This document shows, piece after piece, positions 5,935 through 9,969 of a stretch of 9,969 bases of DNA. The notes beneath the pieces were generated by a model. The model saw nothing but the letters and a program-made list of their open reading frames with translations. It made no database searches and was not told the origin of the DNA. Within the stretch, counting starts at the first letter, position 1. Every line of letters begins with the position of its first letter. The DNA comes from an uncultured Collinsella sp. (GTDB lineage: Bacteria; Actinomycetota; Coriobacteriia; Coriobacteriales; Coriobacteriaceae). The stretch spans positions 1 through 9,969 of the forward strand of contig CABQHR010000053.1 in the NCBI GenBank assembly GCA_902463875.1, written 5' to 3'. The position numbers and the translations under genes are program-made.

Positions 5935-5976
5935 CCGTCGGGCCTTGTCGGCTGCAGTCACAAATACGAAGAAATG

Positions 5977-6011
5977 GTGCGCGCGGGCGAGCAAAAGACG
6001 TCCACGCGCAC
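5977..6011 (+). terminator. Possible terminator or leader hairpin between upp and atpI
   Basis: GTGCGCG (5977-5983) pairs perfectly with CGCGCAC (6005-6011). Inside it, GGCG (5986-5989) pairs with CGTC (5999-6002) across a two-by-two internal loop, leaving the loop AGCAAAAGA. The structure begins 43 bases after the upp stop. The following bases (TCCTGTT) are only weakly T-rich, so termination efficiency is uncertain. Confidence 0.4.
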
Positions 6012-6125
6012 TCCTGTTAACGGACGTTTAGCCCTGAGGGGTTCGAGAAAAACGTATTACCTACCTGCGGGATAAAGAAGGTCTTAAGAAAACGTACAGC
6101 TGCGTATTAACCGATGCTTTTTCGG

Positions 6126-6153
6126 TTGTACTTTAGCGATTGGCTCGTACAAT
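6126..6153 (+). promoter_or_regulatory. Putative promoter of the atp operon
   Basis: TTGTAC (6126-6131, -35) and TACAAT (6148-6153, -10) are 16 bases apart. They stand 61 bases before the chosen atpI ATG, with an AT-rich region upstream (6040-6110). The 280-base gap after upp and the hairpin at 5977-6011 also argue that the ATP synthase genes have their own promoter. A weak 6-bp hairpin at 6109-6127 touches the -35. Confidence 0.55.
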
Positions 6154-6214
6154 AGTCACCAATGTTTGGCGGGAACTGTTCTGGGAAGCGTTAAAAAGGA
6201 AAGTGAGGACGCCA

Positions 6215-6526
6215 ATGTTTCAGATAGCCGATCTGCTCGCTATCGTTGCAGGCGCCATCGCGGGCGCGGTCGCCTTTCTTCCCTTTGTCTTTACGCTCAA
6301 GCCGGTTCTTGACGATAAACAGAATGCGGACATGCTCAAGGGCATGGTGAGTCTCGCGGTCTCGGCGATCGCGTTGCTTGTCTTTACCTTGGTTGTGTTT
6401 GCGTTGTTCGGAGAGGCATTTCGCATGTTCCTCCTGGGCGAGGCGATCGGCTTCGTGGCCTTTATGGCCGCCTGCACGGTTCGCGTCGCCAAGGCGCTGC
6501 GAGATCCTCATGAGGTCGAAAGGTAA
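6215..6526 (+). CDS. atpI: AtpI-like small membrane protein of the ATP synthase operon
   Basis: The 103-residue protein has three probable membrane helices, at about 5-27, 43-66 and 70-90, and a short charged tail (KALRDPHEVER). Sequence similarity to AtpI from memory is weak. The call depends on its position directly before atpB, where AtpI usually lies, and on its size and hydrophobicity. AtpI is thought to help assemble the c-ring or act in ion uptake, and is not part of the finished enzyme. I chose ATG 6215 with GAGGA at 6205-6209. The longer frame from TTG 6140 would start inside the promoter. A GTG at 6203 with AAAAAGGA upstream is a possible alternative. atpB starts three bases after the stop, so the genes are translationally close. 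Confidence 0.65.
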   Translation: MFQIADLLAIVAGAIAGAVAFLPFVFTLKPVLDDKQNADMLKGMVSLAVSAIALLVFTLVVFALFGEAFRMFLLGEAIGFVAFMAACTVRVAKALRDPHEVER

Positions 6527-6529
6527 GTC

Positions 6530-7333
6530 GTGGAAATTTTTGAAAAGCTGCCTGATGAGATTAATCATCTGGTCAGCGAGTTCAGCTCCACCCCTGTCGT
6601 GGGCGATCTGAGCTGCGGCATCACGCAGTACTCGTTTTGGCTGATCGTCTCCACGATCGTGCTCCTGATCGTCCTGGCCGTGTTCAAGAAGAAGCAGACC
6701 CTGGTTCCCAAGGGCTTCTTCGTCAACGGTTTCGAGTACATCATCGAGTACGTCGAGAACGATATCGGCAAGGGCGTCGTGGGTGAGAACTGGAAGAAGC
6801 ACTTCCCGTTCCTGTGCTCGCTTTTCCTGTTCATCCTGATCAATAACATGATCGGCCTGATCCCGGGAATGAAGCCCGGCACCGGTGCAATCGGCTCCAC
6901 CGCCGCGCTCGCCATCTTCGCCTTCGTGTACTTCATCTACTACGGATGCAAGGCTCACGGCGTGATCGGCTACATCAAGAGCCTCGCCCCGCAGGGCGTG
7001 AGCTTCCCGATGAACGTGCTTGTGTGGGTCGTCGAGCTTTTCTCGACCTTCCTGCGCCTCATCACGCTCGCCGTCCGTCTGTTCTGCAACATGTTCGCAG
7101 GACACGTGGTCATGGGCTCGTTCGCCATCATGGCGAGCATGTTCATGCAGCCGCTGCTTCAGCAGGTTTCCGCGGCCCACGCCGTCGGCGCCCTGCCTTC
7201 GCTTGCCTGGCTTGCCATCCTCATCCTGATTTATGCGATCGAGCTTGTGGTCGGCGCCATCCAGGCTTACGTCTTCACGGTCCTTACCGCCGTGTATGTC
7301 TCCGAGGCGGAGGAGGTCGCGGAGGAGGAGTAG
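6530..7333 (+). CDS. atpB: ATP synthase Fo subunit a
   Basis: This 267-residue membrane protein forms the stator half-channels through which protons reach the c-ring. The essential arginine (R210 in E. coli) is Arg183 in the conserved RLITLAVRLFCNMFAGH stretch. Glu238 (ELVVG) and Gln245 (IQAYVF) match the other polar channel residues of the final helix. The segment LINNMIGLIPG is also typical. Several membrane helices are evident, and the C-terminus is strongly acidic (EAEEVAEEE). The start is GTG 6530, with AAAGG at 6519-6523, six bases upstream, and only a three-base gap after atpI. A 123-base gap separates it from atpE, the largest within this operon. Confidence 0.95.
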   Translation: MEIFEKLPDEINHLVSEFSSTPVVGDLSCGITQYSFWLIVSTIVLLIVLAVFKKKQTLVPKGFFVNGFEYIIEYVENDIGKGVVGENWKKHFPFLCSLFLFILINNMIGLIPGMKPGTGAIGSTAALAIFAFVYFIYYGCKAHGVIGYIKSLAPQGVSFPMNVLVWVVELFSTFLRLITLAVRLFCNMFAGHVVMGSFAIMASMFMQPLLQQVSAAHAVGALPSLAWLAILILIYAIELVVGAIQAYVFTVLTAVYVSEAEEVAEEE

Positions 7334-7456
7334 TCTTCCGCTCGCGCCTTAAAGGTAAGCAATTCGTTAAACCGCCGGTGCCCGTACCCATGGAGCCCGG
7401 CAGTTATAAAAAGGTTATCCTGCGTGAAATAAGACACGCACGACAAAGGAGGAATC
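7334..7456 (+). promoter_or_regulatory. atpB-atpE intercistronic leader with near-perfect Shine-Dalgarno
   Basis: This gap holds an AT-rich segment (7402-7418), a small possible stem (GCCGG 7374-7378 with CCGGC 7397-7401), and AAAGGAGG at 7445-7452. The last is a near-perfect anti-16S match four bases before the atpE GTG. No promoter pair is convincing. The strong binding site fits the need to make about ten c subunits for each a subunit from the same mRNA. Confidence 0.6.
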
Positions 7457-7651
7457 GTGGGAGTTATCGGTTACGGTCTCGGTGTTATCGGCGCTGGTCT
7501 TGCTATCGGCCTGTCTGCTCTGGGTGCTACGGGTGCTATGGCCCGTCAGCCTGAGGTCCAGGGCCGCGTGTTCACCGTCTTCATCATGGGCTCCGCCTTC
7601 GGCGAGGCTCTGGCTCTGATCGGCTTCGTTGTCGCGCTGATCGTTAAATAG
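7457..7651 (+). CDS. atpE: ATP synthase Fo subunit c
   Basis: This 64-residue hairpin of two membrane helices oligomerises into the rotating c-ring. Helix 1 (about 1-28) is glycine-rich, as needed for tight packing. The polar loop is ARQPE (29-33), and helix 2 (about 37-63) carries the ion-binding Glu50 in GSAFGEALAL. Aligning on RQP and Glu50, the sodium ligands of Ilyobacter tartaricus (Gln32, Ser66) are Ile17 and Ala51, which indicates a proton-coupled ring. The protein is shorter than the usual 70-90 residues, mainly at the N-terminus. The frame upstream of GTG 7457 meets a stop at 7430-7432 without another start codon, so the short form is real. AAAGGAGG at 7445-7452 supports the start. 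atpF begins 15 bases after the stop. Confidence 0.94.
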   Translation: MGVIGYGLGVIGAGLAIGLSALGATGAMARQPEVQGRVFTVFIMGSAFGEALALIGFVVALIVK

Positions 7652-7666
7652 CACGGAGCGTCAAGT

Positions 7667-8269
7667 ATGAATCTTTCATCCCAGAAGAGCGCGATCGCAC
7701 TCTCCGCGTCCGCGGCCGCGCTGCTCATGCCGGTTTCCGCGTTCGCCGAGGACGGCGCTGCCGGTGCGGACATCCTCATCCCTAAGATGGCGGAGTTCAT
7801 CCCGGCGCTTATCGCCTTCCTGATCATCTGGATCGTGCTGGCCAAGGTCGCCCTGCCGGGCATCATGAAAACCATGGAGGAGCGCGGCAAGAAGATCGAG
7901 GAGAGCCTCGACGAGGCCGAGAAGACCAAGCAGGAGGCTATCGCCAAGCGCGCTGAGTCCGACTCGATCGTCACCGACGCCCGTCGTCAGGCTGCCGACA
8001 TCGTTCTCGAGGCCCGTAAGGACGCCGAGTCCGAGCGCGCCCGTATCATCGAGGCTGCTCACAAGGAGGCCGAGGAGATCATCGCCAAGGCCCATACGAC
8101 CGTCGAGGACGAGCGCAAGTCCATCTACGCCGGTGCCGCGAGCTCCATCGCCGACCTGTCCGTTGCCGTCGCCACCAAGATCGTGGGCGAGGCACTCGAG
8201 GACGAGACCGAGCAGAAGAAGCTCATCGAGCGCTACATCCAGGAAGCAGGTAGCCTGAATGCCGACTAG
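7667..8269 (+). CDS. atpF: ATP synthase Fo subunit b
   Basis: The 200-residue protein forms the peripheral stalk that holds F1 against the rotor. It has one membrane helix (about 42-63, with IPALIAFLIIWIVLAKVALPGIM) and then a long charged helical region (about 68-155, many Glu, Lys, Arg and Ala) expected to form the dimeric coiled stalk. The C-terminus (about 155-195) is expected to contact the delta subunit. Residues 1-27 look like a secretion signal: a hydrophobic Ala/Leu core ending in PVSAFA before EDG. That is unusual for subunit b but agrees with an outside N-terminus. The start ATG 7667 has GGAG at 7655-7658. The last 11 bases overlap atpH, a sign of coupled translation. Confidence 0.93.
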   Translation: MNLSSQKSAIALSASAAALLMPVSAFAEDGAAGADILIPKMAEFIPALIAFLIIWIVLAKVALPGIMKTMEERGKKIEESLDEAEKTKQEAIAKRAESDSIVTDARRQAADIVLEARKDAESERARIIEAAHKEAEEIIAKAHTTVEDERKSIYAGAASSIADLSVAVATKIVGEALEDETEQKKLIERYIQEAGSLNAD

Positions 8270-8735
8270 CCGCTATCAGGACAAGGTGCTCGAGACCTAT
8301 GCGCGCTCCCTTCTGGAAGCCGCTAAGGCCGAGAACCATGTGTTCGAGGACCTCGAGATGATCGAGCGCCTGGCTTCTGCCAGCCCCGAGATCATCGCCG
8401 TGCTCGACACCATGTCCAAGCGCGACCAGCTCGACCTTCTTCCCAAGGTGGCAGCTGCCTTTAAGTATGTTGCCGAGGAAGACGAGGATGTAGTGGGCGT
8501 GACCGTCACCACGGCGATCCCGCTCGACGACGAGCTGCGTCAAACCATCACTAAGAAATGCGAGCAGGACTTCGGCCGCAAGGTGTTCCTTATCGAGCAG
8601 GTCGACCCGTCTATCGTGGGCGGCCTGGTGCTCGAGGCCCGCGGCGAGCGTCGTGACATTTCCGTCAAGACGCAGCTGCGCATCGCGCAGGAGACCCTCG
8701 CAAACTCTGCTAATTCGTACGGAGGTGAAGCCTAA
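8259..8735 (+). CDS. atpH: ATP synthase F1 subunit delta
   Basis: The 158-residue protein links the top of F1 to the b stalk. The N-terminal helical part begins '[13 protein letters not shown]' (14-26), as in the family. The C-terminal part, [15 protein letters not shown] (81-95) and [16 protein letters not shown] (115-130) with the 'SVKTQLRI' end, is a clear delta/OSCP signature. It is about 20-25 residues shorter than typical (about 180). The missing stretch appears to lie in the N-terminal six-helix bundle, between [10 protein letters not shown] and [11 protein letters not shown]. The ATG overlaps the atpF 3' end by 11 bases, and the TAA overlaps the atpA ATG by one base. Confidence 0.92.
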   Translation: MPTSRYQDKVLETYARSLLEAAKAENHVFEDLEMIERLASASPEIIAVLDTMSKRDQLDLLPKVAAAFKYVAEEDEDVVGVTVTTAIPLDDELRQTITKKCEQDFGRKVFLIEQVDPSIVGGLVLEARGERRDISVKTQLRIAQETLANSANSYGGEA

Positions 8736-9969
8736 TGTCCGAAACCCTCAATGCCCAGGATATCGCCAAGAAACTGCAGGAGCAGCTCACGAGCCTCTCC
8801 GCGACGGTCGATACGCATGAGGTTTCAACGGTCGACGAGGTAGGCGACGGCATCGCGCGCGTCTCCGGCCTCAAGAGCGCCATGGCAGGCGAGCTTCTGG
8901 AGTTCAAGAGCTCCGATACCGGTGAGACCGTCTTCGGCCTTGCCCAGAACCTTGACCGTGACGAGGTCGGCGCCGTTCTGTTCGGTGCCGTCGACTCCAT
9001 CAAGGAAGGCGATGAGTGCCGCACCACTGGCCGCATTATGGATATCCCCGTGAGCCGCGCCATGCTCGGCCGCGTCGTCAATCCGCTCGGCCAGCCTATC
9101 GACGGTTTGGGTGACATTGTCGCCACGCATCGTCGTCCTATCGAGTTCAAGGCCCCCGGCGTCATCGACCGTACCCCGGTGTGCGAGCCGGTTCAGACCG
9201 GTCTGCTCGCTATCGACTCCATGGTGCCTATCGGCCGCGGCCAGCGTGAGCTCATCATCGGCGACCGTAAGACCGGTAAGACCGCCATCGCCATCGACGC
9301 TATCCTCAACCAGCGCGGCAAGGGCATGGTCTGCATCTATGTCGCCATCGGCCAGAAGGCCTCCACGGTTGCCAACATCCGCGAGACCCTCGCTCAGCAC
9401 GGTGCGCTCGAATACACCATCATCGTTTCGGCAACCGCTGCCGATTCCGCCCCTATGCAGTACATCGCGCCTATGGCCGGTGCCGCTATCGGCGAGTTCT
9501 TCATGTACAACGGCGAGGACGGCAAGCCCGCCAGCGAGACCAACCCCGGCGGCCACGTGCTCGTCATCTACGACGACCTGTCCAAGCAGGCTGTGGCCTA
9601 CCGTCAGATGTCGCTGACGCTGCATCGTCCGCCCGGACGCGAGGCCTATCCTGGCGACATCTTCTACCTGCACTCTCGTCTGCTCGAGCGTGCCGTCAAG
9701 ATGTCCAAGAAGAACGGTTATGGCTCCATGACGGCTCTTCCGATCATCGAGACCCAGGACGGCGACGTCTCGGCCTACATTCCGACCAACGTCATTTCCA
9801 TTACCGATGGTCAGATCTACCTGCAGTCCGAGCTCTTCTTCCAGGGCCAGCGCCCGGCAGTCGACGTGGGCATCTCCGTGTCCCGCGTCGGTGGCGACGC
9901 TCAGACCAAGGCCATGAAGCAGGTTGCCGGCAACCTTCGCCTGGACCTCGCTTCGTACCAGGAGCTCGC
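8735..9969 (+). CDS. atpA: ATP synthase F1 subunit alpha (3' end beyond window)
   Basis: 411 complete codons of a protein usually about 500 residues long are present; the C-terminal domain is cut off. Alpha forms the noncatalytic nucleotide sites of the alpha3beta3 head. The P-loop GDRKTGKT is at 176-183; most alpha subunits read GDRQTGKT, so Lys179 replaces the usual Gln. The Walker B strand VLVIYDD ends at Asp280-Asp281, and [12 protein letters not shown] contains the arginine finger Arg384. [18 protein letters not shown] and [11 protein letters not shown] are nearly invariant family stretches. About 12 extra residues (about 261-273, Gly/Asp/Pro-rich) interrupt the usual '[14 protein letters not shown]' junction. 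The ATG is in a TAATG overlap with atpH, with GGAGGTGA at 8721-8728 upstream, which implies translational coupling. No stop or frameshift is seen up to the window edge. Confidence 0.97.
   Translation, partial: MSETLNAQDIAKKLQEQLTSLSATVDTHEVSTVDEVGDGIARVSGLKSAMAGELLEFKSSDTGETVFGLAQNLDRDEVGAVLFGAVDSIKEGDECRTTGRIMDIPVSRAMLGRVVNPLGQPIDGLGDIVATHRRPIEFKAPGVIDRTPVCEPVQTGLLAIDSMVPIGRGQRELIIGDRKTGKTAIAIDAILNQRGKGMVCIYVAIGQKASTVANIRETLAQHGALEYTIIVSATAADSAPMQYIAPMAGAAIGEFFMYNGEDGKPASETNPGGHVLVIYDDLSKQAVAYRQMSLTLHRPPGREAYPGDIFYLHSRLLERAVKMSKKNGYGSMTALPIIETQDGDVSAYIPTNVISITDGQIYLQSELFFQGQRPAVDVGISVSRVGGDAQTKAMKQVAGNLRLDLASYQEL

Noticed and set aside
6109..6127. AACCGA/TCGGTT hairpin with T-rich loop as a terminator before atp
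   Set aside because: Only six base pairs, T-run is in the loop rather than after the stem, and it touches the promoter.
6140..6214. TTG start giving a 128-residue AtpI
   Set aside because: The start would lie upstream of the -10 hexamer of the probable atp promoter; ATG 6215 has GAGGA at a good distance.
6191..7180. Long minus-strand frame opposite atpI and atpB
   Set aside because: Low-complexity Asp/Glu/His-rich translation typical of an antisense frame of hydrophobic membrane genes.
7457..7651. Sodium-coupled c-ring
   Set aside because: The Gln and Ser ligand positions are Ile17 and Ala51, so the Na+ signature is missing.

Overview
The window looks like chromosomal DNA from a high-GC anaerobic actinobacterium of the Coriobacteriia, most likely a Collinsella or close relative. 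This rests on the codon use, the gene order and the general look of the proteins; no database search was possible. Every gene that could be called with confidence is on the + strand, and almost all are housekeeping genes. I see no convincing undescribed multi-gene system.

Layout. (1) 1-110 is the 3' end of prfA (release factor RF1). (2) 111-759 is a gene-free stretch packed with palindromes: a perfect 12-bp hairpin, a strong terminator nested inside a larger fold-back, and two 27-bp REP-like hairpins with a compensatory stem change. A poorly coding, AT-richer stretch and the putative prmC promoter follow. (3) 760-2037 is prmC, the methyltransferase of RF1/RF2, carrying an unusual acidic Ala/Glu-rich insertion of about 120 residues. 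(4) 2034-2731 is a compact hicAB toxin-antitoxin module with its own promoter and palindromic operator, sitting between prmC and tsaC. (5) 2866-3609 (tsaC/sua5, tRNA threonylcarbamoylation) and 3623-5164 (glpK, glycerol kinase) are 13 bp apart and probably co-transcribed. (6) 5287-5934 is upp (uracil salvage), with a GC-rich hairpin in its leader. (7) 6215-9969 is the start of the F1Fo ATP synthase operon, atpI-atpB-atpE-atpF-atpH-atpA, with atpA cut by the window edge. A promoter lies at about 6126-6153.

How the genes fit together. prfA and prmC form an enzyme-substrate pair for translation termination, and tsaC also serves translation fidelity; prfA-prmC-tsaC is a common bacterial neighbourhood. 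upp directly upstream of atpI is an arrangement familiar from Firmicutes, while prfA-prmC-tsaC leading to atp is familiar from Actinobacteria, so this locus combines both. The ATP synthase c subunit has the residues of a proton-coupled rather than sodium-coupled rotor.

The points most worth a second look are the covarying REP-like pair, the hicAB insertion with its operator, and a series of lineage-type changes in core proteins. These are insertions in PrmC, TsaC and AtpA, a shortened AtpH N-domain, a minimal 64-residue AtpE, a signal-peptide-like start on AtpF, and altered nucleotide and regulatory residues in GlpK.
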